Both the position numbers and the translations under genes were made by a program. Below, in pieces: positions 1-7,873 of a DNA stretch of 64,000 bases. Each line of letters starts with the position of its first letter. Position 1 is the first letter of the stretch. This DNA comes from Nodosilinea nodulosa PCC 7104 (GTDB lineage: Bacteria; Cyanobacteriota; Cyanobacteriia; Phormidesmidales; Phormidesmidaceae): positions 4,749,036 through 4,813,035 of the forward strand of contig NZ_JH976537.1 in assembly GCF_000309385.1 (NCBI RefSeq), given 5' to 3'. The notes beneath the pieces were generated by a model. That model saw nothing but the letters and a program-made list of their open reading frames with translations, was not told the origin of the DNA and ran no database searches.

Positions 1-77
1 AGCTAACGTAGCCTCAGTGCGGTAAGCCAGATGTCGCGATCGCCCCTTGGGGCCAGTCCCTTCTCACAGCTCCCTGC

Positions 78-848
78 TCAGGCAAAGGTTGACCCACCCG
101 TGGGGGGCACATCTTGCCAGCGCCCGTTGCCGACCGCCCGCACCGCTTCTTTGAGGCTGACATCGCCCGTGTAGAGGGCGCGGCCCACAATTACGCCTTC
201 TACCCCCATCGCTTCCAGCGCCAGCAGGCTGAGCAGGTCGCGCAGGGCACCGACGCCGCCGGAGGCAATCACCGGCACAGATACAGCCTCGGCCATGGCC
301 CGCATAGCAGGGATATTTGGCCCCTGGAGGGTGCCGTCGCGCTGAATGTCGGTGTAGATGATCGCCGCTGCGCCGCGCTGCTCCATCTGCTGGGCCAGGG
401 CGATCGCATCTACCTCAGAGGTCTCTATCCAGCCTCGGGTGGCAACCTTGCCGTCGCGGGCGTCAATGCCGACGATGATTTGGCCCGGAAATTCGCCAGC
501 CAGATCGCTGACCAGCTCTGGATTATCTACCGCTGCGGTGCCGAGAATGGCGTACCGCACCCCCAGGGAGAAGAGGTCGGTGACGCGGGCGCGATCGCGC
601 AGCCCGCCCCCCACTTCCACCGGCACATTCACCGCCTGCACAATTGCCGCGATCGCCTGCCAGTTCTCCGGCTTGCCCGACTTGGCCCCGTCGAGATCGA
701 CCAGGTGCAGCCGGGTAGCTCCCTGATCCACCCACTGGCGCGCCACCTCCACCGGGTTGTCGTTAAACACCTCGGTCTGGGCGTAGTCGCCCTGGTACAG
801 CCGCACGCAGCGACCGTCGATCAAATCAATAGCGGGGATGACTTCCAT
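78..848 (-). CDS. hisA: HisA, ProFAR isomerase (histidine biosynthesis)
   Basis: 1-(5-phosphoribosyl)-5-[(5-phosphoribosylamino)methylideneamino]imidazole-4-carboxamide isomerase, a cytosolic (beta/alpha)8 barrel that performs the Amadori rearrangement in the histidine pathway. The 256-aa length is normal. Both catalytic aspartates are visible: D8 in AIDLIDG and D129 in GIDARDG. The phosphate-binding loops VEVGGGLR (~78-84) and ASGGVG (near residue 200) are intact. The start is an ATG. It diverges from fabI across about 150 bp. hisZ lies 22 kb away, so the histidine genes are dispersed, as is usual in cyanobacteria. Identification is firm. Confidence 0.97.
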   Translation of the reverse strand: MEVIPAIDLIDGRCVRLYQGDYAQTEVFNDNPVEVARQWVDQGATRLHLVDLDGAKSGKPENWQAIAAIVQAVNVPVEVGGGLRDRARVTDLFSLGVRYAILGTAAVDNPELVSDLAGEFPGQIIVGIDARDGKVATRGWIETSEVDAIALAQQMEQRGAAAIIYTDIQRDGTLQGPNIPAMRAMAEAVSVPVIASGGVGALRDLLSLLALEAMGVEGVIVGRALYTGDVSLKEAVRAVGNGRWQDVPPTGGSTFA

Positions 849-998
849 GGGTAGTGGAGGGCGTAAATGTTTGTTTCAGGGTTTGTTTCAGGGTTTGCCT
901 CAGGCCTATTCATTCTATCGGGCTATCCCCTATTCACCGGCCCCACATTCCCGTAAACTCCTAAATGCGAATCACCACCGCCCAAGCGTAACGACACC

Positions 999-1775
999 AT
1001 GCTAGACCTGACCGGTAAAAACGCCCTGGTAACGGGCATTGCCAACAATAAATCGATCGCCTGGGGCATTGCTCAGCAGCTCCATGCCGCCGGAGCCAAC
1101 CTGGGCATTACCTACCTGCCCGACGAAAAAGGCCGGATGGAAGGCAAGGTCAACGACCTGGTTGCCCCCCTCAACCCCAGCCTGTTTTTGCCCTGCAACG
1201 TGCAGGATGAGGCCCAGGTGGAGCAGGTGTTCAGCACCATTGCCGAGAAATGGGGCAAGCTCGATATTCTGATTCACTGCCTGGCCTTTGCCAAGCGCGA
1301 TGACCTGACCGGCGACTTCAGCGCTACCTCCAAAGACGGGTTTCAGCTGGCCCTCGACGTCAGCGCCTACTCGCTGGTTACCCTGGCTCGCGGGGCCAAG
1401 CCGCTGATGACCGACGGCGGCAGTATTGTCACACTCACCTACCTGGGCGGGGCGCGGGTGGTGCCCAACTACAACGTGATGGGTATCGCCAAGGCCGCGC
1501 TGGAGATGAACGTGCGCTACCTGGCCGCCGAACTCGGCCCCCACAGCATTCGCGTCAACGGCATTTCCGCTGGCCCCATTCGCACGTTGGCCTCGTCGGC
1601 GGTGGGCGGCATTCTCGATATGATTCACCACGTAGAAGAGGTTGCCCCCCTGCGCCGCACCGTGACCCAGACCGAAGTCGGCAACACCGCCGCGTTTCTG
1701 TGCAGCGATTTGTCCAGCGGCATGACCGGGCAGATTCTCTACGTTGACTCGGGCTACTGCATCATGGGCATGTAG
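999..1775 (+). CDS. fabI: FabI, enoyl-[acyl-carrier-protein] reductase (NADH)
   Basis: Catalyses the last reduction of each fatty-acid elongation cycle, trans-2-enoyl-ACP to acyl-ACP. It is a 258-aa short-chain dehydrogenase of the FabI type. The cofactor-binding segment GIANNKSIAWGIA lies at 14-26. The active site Y148...Y158-x6-K165 is intact (TYLGGARVVPNYNVMGIAK). ASSAVGG near residue 197 belongs to the substrate loop. The length matches the family. The ATG start is the first codon of the conserved N-terminus LDLTGKNALVTG. It diverges from hisA and is followed by a serine hydrolase gene 70 bp downstream. Confidence 0.97.
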   Translation: MLDLTGKNALVTGIANNKSIAWGIAQQLHAAGANLGITYLPDEKGRMEGKVNDLVAPLNPSLFLPCNVQDEAQVEQVFSTIAEKWGKLDILIHCLAFAKRDDLTGDFSATSKDGFQLALDVSAYSLVTLARGAKPLMTDGGSIVTLTYLGGARVVPNYNVMGIAKAALEMNVRYLAAELGPHSIRVNGISAGPIRTLASSAVGGILDMIHHVEEVAPLRRTVTQTEVGNTAAFLCSDLSSGMTGQILYVDSGYCIMGM

Positions 1776-1845
1776 GATTATCCCCAACTTAAACTCAATA
1801 GCTTGTCAAATGCTTACCCTGGAGCAGCAGGGATAACTAGGCACT

Positions 1846-3012
1846 ATGACGAGAGCGTTTGTAAGGCCCGGGGTGCTGGCATTATTGGGGCTGGTGGCGG
1901 TGGTGGGATTGCTGGGCTTTTCGGTGGACTGGCGGCTGCTGGGGCGATCGCTCACCTACCCCGATCGCCCGATCACCGCTGCAAACTGGTACCGACCCCG
2001 GCAGGCGGTCGCTGGCGTTGGCCCCCAGGCGCCGCCGCTTGAGCTGGCAACAAACACCGAAATTCCGCAAAAATCCCTGAAGACGGCGCTGGACTTTGCC
2101 GAGGCGCAGAACTCGGTGGCGCTGCTGGTCATGCACCGCGATCGCCTGGTGCTAGAGCGGTACTGGCAGGGCCAAAAAGCCAGCGATCGCGTCAACTCGA
2201 TGTCGATGGTGAAAACCCTGCTGGCGCTGCTGATCGGGGTGGCGATCGACGAGGGAAAAATCACCTCAATTCAAGATCCTGCGGGCACTTATCTACCGGA
2301 ATGGGCCAACGACCCCAGGGGCAACATCACCCTGGCCGACTTGCTCTACATGCAGTCGGGCCTGCGCAACGACGATCGCACCGACACCCTGCGATCGGAT
2401 CTCGTCAGGCTCTACGGCGGCTCCGATGCCCAAAAGCTGGCCCTCAGCATTCCCCTGGAGACCACCCCCGGCGAAGTATTTAGCTACAGCAACTTCAACT
2501 CCCAGATTCTTAGCATTGTGCTGGAGCGGGCTACGGGCGAGTCCTTTGGCGACTACCTGAGCAGCCGCCTGTGGCAGCCCCTGGGGGCGGGGGATGGCTT
2601 CCTCTGGCTCGATCGCCCCGGCGGCCACGCTAAGCCCTTTTGCTGCTTTTTTGCCACCCCCCAAGACTGGGTGAGGGTGGGGCAACTGCTGCTGCACGGC
2701 GGCAGGGTAGGCAATACCCAGGTCATTCCCTCAGCCTGGATTCGGCAAATGCTGGGGGAGTCGCCCCTGTCGGCTACCTTTGGCATGCATATCTGGCTGA
2801 GGGCGCGCACGATTGACTATCCCGAGGTGAATGTGGCCTCCTCGGCCCCCTTTGCGGCCGCCGACACCTTTTACCTGGACGGCCGCCACCACCAGCGGGT
2901 CTACGTGATTCCGTCGGAGGAACTGGTGATGGTGCGCATCGGCGAAGAGCCCCCCGCCTGGGACGATGCGGTGATTCCGAATGCAATCGTAGAGGGGCTG
3001 CGGAAGCCGTAG
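1846..3012 (+). CDS. Membrane-anchored serine hydrolase of the beta-lactamase/PBP class C fold
   Basis: 388 aa. A single hydrophobic segment (about 8-26) is probably a signal anchor that places the catalytic domain outside the cytoplasmic membrane. The nucleophile motif S120-M-V-K123 (SxxK) and the second motif Y214-S-N216 (YxN) are both present. A GRHHQRVYV stretch near residue 345 sits where the KTG-type third motif is expected. The family covers esterases, D-aminopeptidases and carboxypeptidases. The sequence does not identify the substrate, and true beta-lactamase activity should not be assumed. It follows fabI on the same strand by 70 bp and may be co-transcribed. Confidence 0.85.
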   Translation: MTRAFVRPGVLALLGLVAVVGLLGFSVDWRLLGRSLTYPDRPITAANWYRPRQAVAGVGPQAPPLELATNTEIPQKSLKTALDFAEAQNSVALLVMHRDRLVLERYWQGQKASDRVNSMSMVKTLLALLIGVAIDEGKITSIQDPAGTYLPEWANDPRGNITLADLLYMQSGLRNDDRTDTLRSDLVRLYGGSDAQKLALSIPLETTPGEVFSYSNFNSQILSIVLERATGESFGDYLSSRLWQPLGAGDGFLWLDRPGGHAKPFCCFFATPQDWVRVGQLLLHGGRVGNTQVIPSAWIRQMLGESPLSATFGMHIWLRARTIDYPEVNVASSAPFAAADTFYLDGRHHQRVYVIPSEELVMVRIGEEPPAWDDAVIPNAIVEGLRKP

Positions 3013-3171
3013 ATCAAGGCCCCGGTGTTCCCGAGGGTTTGCCAACCTGAGCGGCTGTCCCTAATCAACATTGCTCACGGAGACGAAGCTTTGGTTTTCC
3101 TTAAGGCGAACTTTCCGGAGGACCGAATGTGGTTTGCTAAAGGTCTCCCATTGCCATGGTGATCGCTACCG

Positions 3172-3339
3172 ATGCTACCGTCTCCCGATTCAGGCCTGCC
3201 GCCGCGCACCCGCCGCTTGCTCCAGCGAATTGCTCTAACCGTTGCTTTGACTTGCCTCCTGGGGCTGCTGGCGACTACAGCAGGCGGTGCTGCACCGCCG
3301 CCTGGTCCGTTCCCTGCCCAGGCGTCATCTCCAGAATAG
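3172..3339 (+). CDS. Possible 55-aa ORF, or frameshifted N-terminus of the next gene
   Basis: A short ATG-TAG frame encodes a Pro/Arg-rich start, a 20-residue hydrophobic stretch (IALTVALTCLLGLLATTAGG) and a Pro/Ala-rich tail. It looks like a signal peptide or a single membrane segment. It stops 20 bp before the preferred start of the CPBP protease gene in another frame. Dropping one T near 3337 would join the two into ...SPESPRFSSNMLFGDG. Either a separate small membrane peptide, a frameshifted N-terminus or chance is possible. No clear ribosome-binding site was seen. Confidence 0.3.
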   Translation: MLPSPDSGLPPRTRRLLQRIALTVALTCLLGLLATTAGGAAPPPGPFPAQASSPE

Positions 3340-3358
3340 CCCCCGTTTTAGCTCCAAC

Positions 3359-3955
3359 ATGCTGTTTGGCGATGGTTTTGTTCTGAGGCTGGTAGCCCAG
3401 CGCCTGGCCGAGGCCTGGGCCACCGGCCTAACTTGGCCCATGGGGTTGCAGGGGCTGGCGGGGCTGGTTCTGTATGGCCTGGTGGCGCTTCCCCTGGGGC
3501 TTAAAAGCGGTTTTCTGGTGCGTCAAAACGCGATCGCTGGGCCGCTGGAACTGGGGCTAGACGCGCTGCGCCGCTGCATCGCCCCGGCCCTGGTCGAAGA
3601 AGCAGTATTTCGGGTGATGCTGCTGCCCCACCCCTCCGAGGCGGTGCCCGGCGATCGCTGGCTGCTGTGGAGCACGGTCAGCCTGGTGGTGTTTATTTTG
3701 TATCACATAGCGCTCGATAAAACGTTGTACAGCGGGGCCGAAGCGGGCCTGGCTGACCCGCGTTTTTTGGCGCTGGCGGGCGGACTGGGGCTGGTGCTCA
3801 TTGGTCTGTACTGGATGAGCGGATCGCTGGGGCTGGTGGTGCTGGTGCACTGGCTGGTGGTGCTGGCGTGGATCTATGGCTTTGGCGGCTGGGCGCGGCT
3901 GGGCGGGGCGGCGTTGGCTAGGCGGGGGCACAAGGCCCCTGAGGTCGATCGGTAG
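3359..3955 (+). CDS. CPBP (Abi/Rce1-like) intramembrane protease
   Basis: 198 aa from ATG 3359; an upstream ATG at 3287 would add 24 residues without membrane character. Several hydrophobic helices are evident. The sequence E80-E81-A-V-F84-R85 is the EExxxR-type motif of the CPBP glutamic intramembrane protease family. It lies at the start of a helix, as expected. Later helices carry a conserved-position His (VLVHWLVVLAW). Some family members process CAAX proteins, others give bacteriocin self-immunity, and many are of unknown function in cyanobacteria. The preceding 55-aa frame may belong to the same original gene. The substrate is unknown. Confidence 0.7.
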   Translation: MLFGDGFVLRLVAQRLAEAWATGLTWPMGLQGLAGLVLYGLVALPLGLKSGFLVRQNAIAGPLELGLDALRRCIAPALVEEAVFRVMLLPHPSEAVPGDRWLLWSTVSLVVFILYHIALDKTLYSGAEAGLADPRFLALAGGLGLVLIGLYWMSGSLGLVVLVHWLVVLAWIYGFGGWARLGGAALARRGHKAPEVDR

Positions 3956-4106
3956 CGGCGGCTACAATTGTCGCGCCTGCGACGTTACGGGCGTTTGCTC
4001 CGCGATCGCGCAAAATTTTCCTGGGCACTCCTAGATTCCTGTGGCACAATACCCAGCGGAGCGCCGCAGACTGATTTTTACCGTACAGAAAGCAAGGGTG
4101 TTCCCT

Positions 4107-5243
4107 ATGTCTTCTACCGATTTGTCCGTTCTTTCGGCTGACCAAGCTAGCTCCAGCGGGAACGAAACCGCCGCTGAGTTTACGCCCAATTCAGCCTTTT
4201 TTGGCAGCAACAGCGTGCTGAGTCTGCTGGCCGCCTTTGACCCCAGCTTTGCCGATTTTGTCGCTGATGCCGCCGCTGCCCTGCCCGAAGCAGCGGGGCA
4301 GGTGACGGTGACCGACGGCCTGTTCGACGCCAATCTGGCCCTGGCCGACGGCACCACTCTGACCGGCAGCTTCGACGCCCCAGCCACGCTGCGAGACTAT
4401 GCGGACCTAGCCGCGGTGTCTGACGGCAGCGTGACCCTGAGCGGGGGAATTTTGGAGGCCGCGATCGCGACCGATGGCCAAACGGCCTCGCTCCCAGCCT
4501 TCGACCTGTCTGCCGCCGTCAGCAACCTGGTGCTCGACAGCATCAACGCCATCGATGCTACGGTGCCTTTCTCCAACGGCGCGTTTGCCCTCGATCTGGC
4601 TACGGCCCTAGGCCCCGTCAGCGGCACCATTGACGTGGCCGGGGGCGACCTCAACCTCGATTTGGCCACGCCCTTTGGCCAGCTTGTCGCCGCCATGGAC
4701 TTTAGCGACGATGCCGTTATCCCCTTCACCGCCCCGGTAGCCGGGTTGGGCAACATCGACGGCGCGGTGGATTTCAACAGCGGCAGCATTGTGGCCGATG
4801 TCGGCCCATTTGGAAACTTATCCGTGCCGATTTCAGCCGTGAGCGGGGCGTTTACCCTGGCAGACGGAGTAGGTCACCTGGATGCCACACTGCCCATTGG
4901 TTCAGGCCTCAACCTGCCCGTAACCGCCGACCTCGACGTTGGCCCCTTGGCCAGCGAGTATGCAGCCGGGTTTGTTCAAGACCTCGACGGCGCTGGCACG
5001 CTCACCGACGGCGTTCTCGACGCCACCCTGGCAAGCCCCATCGGCGTATTCGACACCACCTTTGACGTAGCGGCCTTTGCCAACCAGGGGGCCGACTTCT
5101 TTGCCGGTATCGACGGCACTATCGATGTGGGCGGCGGTATCGCTACGGCATCGCTGACTACGCCCCTGGGCGATATTAACGGCAGCGTTGATCTGGCGGC
5201 AGCGGCCCCTGCCCTGGAAACTCCGATCGCGGAACTGGGCTAG
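4107..5243 (+). CDS. Extremely acidic, lysine-free, repeat-rich protein of unknown function
   Basis: About 378 aa from ATG 4107 (MSSTDLSVLSAD); an upstream in-frame ATG at 4041 adds a dissimilar basic stretch and is less likely. Composition is striking: no Lys, no Cys, no Trp, one Arg and one His, but very rich in Asp, Ala, Gly, Leu and Thr. Degenerate repeats built on patterns such as ATPFGQL, GPFGNL, ASPIGVF and TTPLGDI recur about every 40 residues with G-x-I/V-D strands between them. This suggests a repetitive beta fold or solenoid. No signal peptide is visible. The acidity resembles calcium-binding or exported surface proteins, which is inference only. No family was recognised. Confidence 0.75.
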   Translation: MSSTDLSVLSADQASSSGNETAAEFTPNSAFFGSNSVLSLLAAFDPSFADFVADAAAALPEAAGQVTVTDGLFDANLALADGTTLTGSFDAPATLRDYADLAAVSDGSVTLSGGILEAAIATDGQTASLPAFDLSAAVSNLVLDSINAIDATVPFSNGAFALDLATALGPVSGTIDVAGGDLNLDLATPFGQLVAAMDFSDDAVIPFTAPVAGLGNIDGAVDFNSGSIVADVGPFGNLSVPISAVSGAFTLADGVGHLDATLPIGSGLNLPVTADLDVGPLASEYAAGFVQDLDGAGTLTDGVLDATLASPIGVFDTTFDVAAFANQGADFFAGIDGTIDVGGGIATASLTTPLGDINGSVDLAAAAPALETPIAELG

Positions 5244-5244
5244 T

Positions 5245-5350
5245 ACTCGGAGGCGGAAATATGCCGATTATTCCAGCTCGCTTGGCTCCCTAGCTCCCCT
5301 GCTCCCTCGCGATTGGCAATAGTCGTCACACTTGTGCCGCAGTCTACTAG
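5245..5350. repeat. Dispersed ~105-bp intergenic repeat, copy 1
   Basis: Aligns over its whole length with 6312-6416. Shared blocks include CTCCCTAGCT-CCCTGCTCCCT, ACTTGTGCC and a terminal (T/A)CTAG. It begins within a few bases of the stop of the acidic-protein gene. The two copies flank the cupin gene in the same orientation. Confidence 0.75.
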
Positions 5351-5378
5351 CTTGCGCTCAAGCATTAGTCAGCCAAGT

Positions 5379-5408
5379 AAAAGGGGAAGGCGATCGTCTT
5401 CTCCTTTT
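5379..5408 (+). terminator. Hairpin downstream of the acidic-protein gene
   Basis: Arms AAAAGGGGAAG and CTTCTCCTTTT form an 11-bp stem with one mismatch around an 8-nt loop that contains CGATCG. The right arm ends in a short T run, so it can act as an intrinsic terminator for the upstream (+) gene. Confidence 0.55.
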
Positions 5409-5414
5409 GACTTA

Positions 5415-5525
5415 GGCGTTGCATAACTGAACGATAAATTAGGGGAATCTGTGATGCAATGTCCGAAATGTGGGGCCACTCATAAAGTTCGAGAATGTTC
5501 CAGTCTTGTCAGGTTTATCCCTTAA
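5415..5525 (+). mobile_element. Remnant of an IS1-like element (left end plus InsA N-terminus)
   Basis: GGCGTTGCATAAC looks like an IS end. 27 bp later an ATG (5454) opens a 23-codon frame starting MQCPKCGATHKV, the CxxC zinc-ribbon start typical of IS1-family InsA, before a premature TAA at 5523. No InsB part and no right end were found, so this is a decayed fragment. Base composition here is AT-richer than the neighbouring genes. Confidence 0.5.
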
Positions 5526-5555
5526 TTCAGCAAAGCCTTTTGTTTGCTCGGCTGT

Positions 5556-5696
5556 CTAGTTTGGCTCTGGGTTTGAATCGGCTGCACTACCCACAAATCT
5601 AGCGAAGGCAATGCCAAAATTGTTGGGATTGTGATTATCTTGTTTGCCAATGGAATAGATGCGCTCATTTAATTTTTCCTCAGCCGTCCCCAACAC
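5556..5696 (-). pseudogene. Possible C-terminal remnant of a lost gene
   Basis: A stop-bounded frame reads (V)LGTAEEKLNERIYSIGK...NNFGIAFARFVGSAAD and ends in TAG. The residue mix looks protein-like, but the upstream stop leaves under 50 codons. It lies next to the IS1-like fragment. No family was recognised. It could be the truncated 3' end of a gene removed during transposition, or a chance frame. Confidence 0.25.
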
Positions 5697-5784
5697 TGCC
5701 CAAAATTAGGACAATGAGAGCTGACGGTTCCCTTGCGGAGGCTAGAGGCGATCGCTCACCAACCCCATTTCACCCGGAGGACCT

Positions 5785-6288
5785 ATGGCAGACATTCCAC
5801 ACGTTGTGAATATGGCCGAACTGATCTGGAAAGACGAACACCACTCCGAAGATTACACGGGTTGGTCAAAACGTCTCACCCCCGCCATGGATCATCGTCG
5901 GGGTCACATTGGGGTTGTAGTTGAGCGGTTAAAGCCCAAGAGTCTCTCCTGCCCGCACCACTACCATGTCCATGAAGATGAATTTTGCCTCATTCTCAAG
6001 GGCAAAGCGAGGCTGCGCTACGGGCATACAACCGTCGAAGTTAAGGAGGGAGACGCCATTTCTTTCCCGCGAGGAGAGCGGGTGGCCCACCAGTTTTACA
6101 ACCATACCGATGATGTAGTCGATATTTTAATGGTGGGAGAAAATCTTCCCTATGAGGCCTGTTATTTCCCCGATTCAAACAAGTGGTTATCTCGATCGAT
6201 CAGGGGGGTGGGCAAATTTGAAGCCACCGATTACTGGGCAGAAGAGCCTGAAATTCCGGTCATGAAGCGCGATCAGCCCGCTTCTTAA
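5785..6288 (+). CDS. Cupin-domain protein
   Basis: 167 aa. ATG 5785 is preceded by a good Shine-Dalgarno site (CGGAGGACCT). The double-stranded beta-helix has cupin motif 1 HHYHVHEDEFCLILKGKARL at about 65-84, giving the H-x-H-x(3-4)-E metal ligands. Cupin motif 2 is PRGERVAHQFYNHTD at about 101-115. The fold binds a divalent metal or a small ligand, often a sugar or acid. The C-terminal 45 residues (W-rich, KFEATDYWAEEPE) extend beyond the cupin core. Copies of a ~105 bp repeat and an IS remnant surround it, which hints at acquisition, but no mobile functions remain. The substrate is unknown. Confidence 0.8.
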   Translation: MADIPHVVNMAELIWKDEHHSEDYTGWSKRLTPAMDHRRGHIGVVVERLKPKSLSCPHHYHVHEDEFCLILKGKARLRYGHTTVEVKEGDAISFPRGERVAHQFYNHTDDVVDILMVGENLPYEACYFPDSNKWLSRSIRGVGKFEATDYWAEEPEIPVMKRDQPAS

Positions 6289-6311
6289 ACCTGCCTGAAC
6301 CGAAACCGAAT

Positions 6312-6416
6312 ACCCGAGGGCTGAAACATGCCCACCGTTCCGGATCGCTGGCTCCCTAGCTGCCCTGCTCCCTAGCCCGAAGAGATAGTCTCTAAACTTG
6401 TGCCACAGAGTACTAG
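6312..6416. repeat. Dispersed ~105-bp intergenic repeat, copy 2
   Basis: Second copy of the element at 5245-5350, in the same orientation, just after the cupin stop codon. The best-conserved block is GCTCCCTAGCTGCCCTGCTC, followed by ACTTGTGCCACAG and TACTAG. Together the copies frame a segment of about 1.17 kb. Confidence 0.75.
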
Positions 6417-6472
6417 CCCATGGATCGACCCATCTCAGTGATTGATCACCGGCAGCCCCAAATCATCGGCTA

Positions 6473-6505
6473 CTGTTGGGTGACCCTGCGCTTTACCTAA
6501 CCTAA
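6473..6505. repeat. REP-like palindromic repeat, copy A
   Basis: A GTTGGGTGACCCTGCGCT start followed by TTACCTAACCTAAA makes an imperfect inverted repeat (GTTGGGT / ACCTAAC). It matches two closely spaced copies at 62588-62621 and 62636-62668. It lies downstream of radC in a convergent spacer, a usual site for REP-type elements. Confidence 0.5.
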
Positions 6506-6547
6506 ATTGGACCAACCTATATTGGAAATATATTGGGCAGTCAGGTG

Positions 6548-7279
6548 CTAAACTCCCTGGGGCGTTTCCTGCCAGAGCTGGGTGGTCTGGCGCAGGCTGC
6601 GGAAGTCGCCGTTGCCGATGATCAGGTGGTCGAGCACCGGCACGGCGAGGATTTGCGCCCCCTGCAAGAGCTGCCGGGTCAGGGCCAGATCGTCGGGGGA
6701 AGGCTCGAGGTTGCCGCTGGGGTGGTTGTGCGCCACGATGCAGCGCACCGCGCCGTGGCGAATCACGGTTTTGAAGATTTCTCTCGGGTGGGCCAGGGTT
6801 TCGGTGGCGGTGCCGATGGTGATCACCTTGGTGCCCATGAGCCGGTGGCGGACATCGAGCAGCACCACGGCGAAGCGCTCCTGGGTCTGCCACATCAGCT
6901 CGTGGCTGAGGGCGGCGGCGGCAATCGCCGGATCGTCCACCACAGTTTTCTCGGGCGGAATCGCCTGCAAGACCCGCTTTCCCAGCTCAATGGCGGCTAA
7001 TATGGTGGTGGCCTTAGCCGGGCCAACGCCGTCAATGGCCGTCAGGTCGTGGGCTGAGACATCCCGCAGGGAGGTCAGCGGGTCGCGCTGATTCTGCCCC
7101 ATTTCTTGCAGAATCAGCTGGCCCAGCCCCACCGCCGACAGTTTGCCCGGCCCCTGGCCCGTGCCCAGCAAAATGGCCAGGAGTTCTGCGGTCGATAGGC
7201 TTTTCGCCCCGGAAGATAGCAGCCGTTCGCGCGGGCGATCGCTAGACGGCATGTCCAACACGCGGACATGGTAGGTCAT
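6548..7279 (-). CDS. radC: RadC/JAB-domain protein
   Basis: 243 aa. The N-terminal helix-hairpin-helix region (about 75-95, [14 protein letters not shown]) suggests DNA contact. It is followed by an MPN+/JAB domain with H184-N-H186-P-S-G and D197, the metal-binding JAMM motif. The family was named for a supposed repair role that has been questioned for E. coli RadC, so function remains open. The start is ATG (7279). The gene ends in a spacer shared with the cupin gene that holds two kinds of repeat. Confidence 0.93.
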   Translation of the reverse strand: MTYHVRVLDMPSSDRPRERLLSSGAKSLSTAELLAILLGTGQGPGKLSAVGLGQLILQEMGQNQRDPLTSLRDVSAHDLTAIDGVGPAKATTILAAIELGKRVLQAIPPEKTVVDDPAIAAAALSHELMWQTQERFAVVLLDVRHRLMGTKVITIGTATETLAHPREIFKTVIRHGAVRCIVAHNHPSGNLEPSPDDLALTRQLLQGAQILAVPVLDHLIIGNGDFRSLRQTTQLWQETPQGV

Positions 7280-7376
7280 GGTGGCACCTCTGACAGTTGG
7301 GCCTTTAGCCCACTGCTAGTAAGCCCAAACGCGCCCTCCCCAAAAACACCCAGCCCTACCCCAGCGAGCTATTTCT

Positions 7377-7802
7377 ATGACCGTGCCGAACCCAACCGCC
7401 ACCGCTGCTACCGCCGCCCGTCAGCGGCTGAACCGCTTTAGCTGCCTGACCACGCCCCCGGCCCTCAGCGACGCCGAAGCCGCCCAGGTGCGAACGGATA
7501 TATGCAACTTTAACGAGTGGTCCGACTATCAAACCCTGGGCATTTGCGCCAGCACCCTGGCTGAGGGCAAGCGATCGCTCGAATCATTTCTCGCCGCCCT
7601 GGGCATTGCTGTCGATCTGGACCTGCCCGATCGCGAGGGGGCGGTGTACGTCAAGTTCAACACCCTCAAAGGGGCCTGGTACCTGGATGACTACAGCGGC
7701 CTGTCGCGAGGCGTGCTGATTACCTTTCACACCTCCGAACCCGAGATGACTGAGCTGGCGGGCACCTACGGGCCGTTTCCCTTCGATCTGTTTACCGGGT
7801 AG
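7377..7802 (+). CDS. DUF1824 family protein
   Basis: 141 aa, cytosolic in appearance. The central segment (EWSDYQTLGICASTLAEGKRSLESFLAALG, about 45-76) and the C-terminal part (VYVKFNTLKGAWYLDDYSGLSRGVLIT...GTYGPFPFDLF) match my memory of DUF1824, a family found almost only in cyanobacteria and plastid lineages. Its role is unknown. It diverges from radC across ~100 bp and converges on the AMIN-domain gene, with a perfect hairpin between the two stops. Confidence 0.75.
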   Translation: MTVPNPTATAATAARQRLNRFSCLTTPPALSDAEAAQVRTDICNFNEWSDYQTLGICASTLAEGKRSLESFLAALGIAVDLDLPDREGAVYVKFNTLKGAWYLDDYSGLSRGVLITFHTSEPEMTELAGTYGPFPFDLFTG

Positions 7803-7820
7803 GGCAACATCAAGCCGCTG

Positions 7821-7851
7821 GGGATGCGATCCGACAGCTGGATCGCATCCC
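7821..7851. terminator. Perfect 12-bp hairpin in a convergent spacer
   Basis: GGGATGCGATCC, a 7-nt loop, then GGATCGCATCCC. It lies between the stops of the DUF1824 gene (+, 7802) and the AMIN-domain gene (-, 7874) and could terminate transcription from both sides. No T tract follows. Confidence 0.6.
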
Positions 7852-7873
7852 AGGGGCAGGGGACAGGCCAGAG

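Noticed and set aside
1002..1787. Long minus-strand frame opposite fabI
   Set aside because: Shadow of fabI; composition is His/Gly/Ala/Gln-rich and no family resembles it. The same reason excludes long frames opposite menD, leuC, argS, menF and the glycosyltransferases.
1846..3012. Antibiotic beta-lactamase
   Set aside because: SxxK and YxN are common to esterases and peptidases of this fold, the third motif differs from KTG, and a membrane anchor is present.
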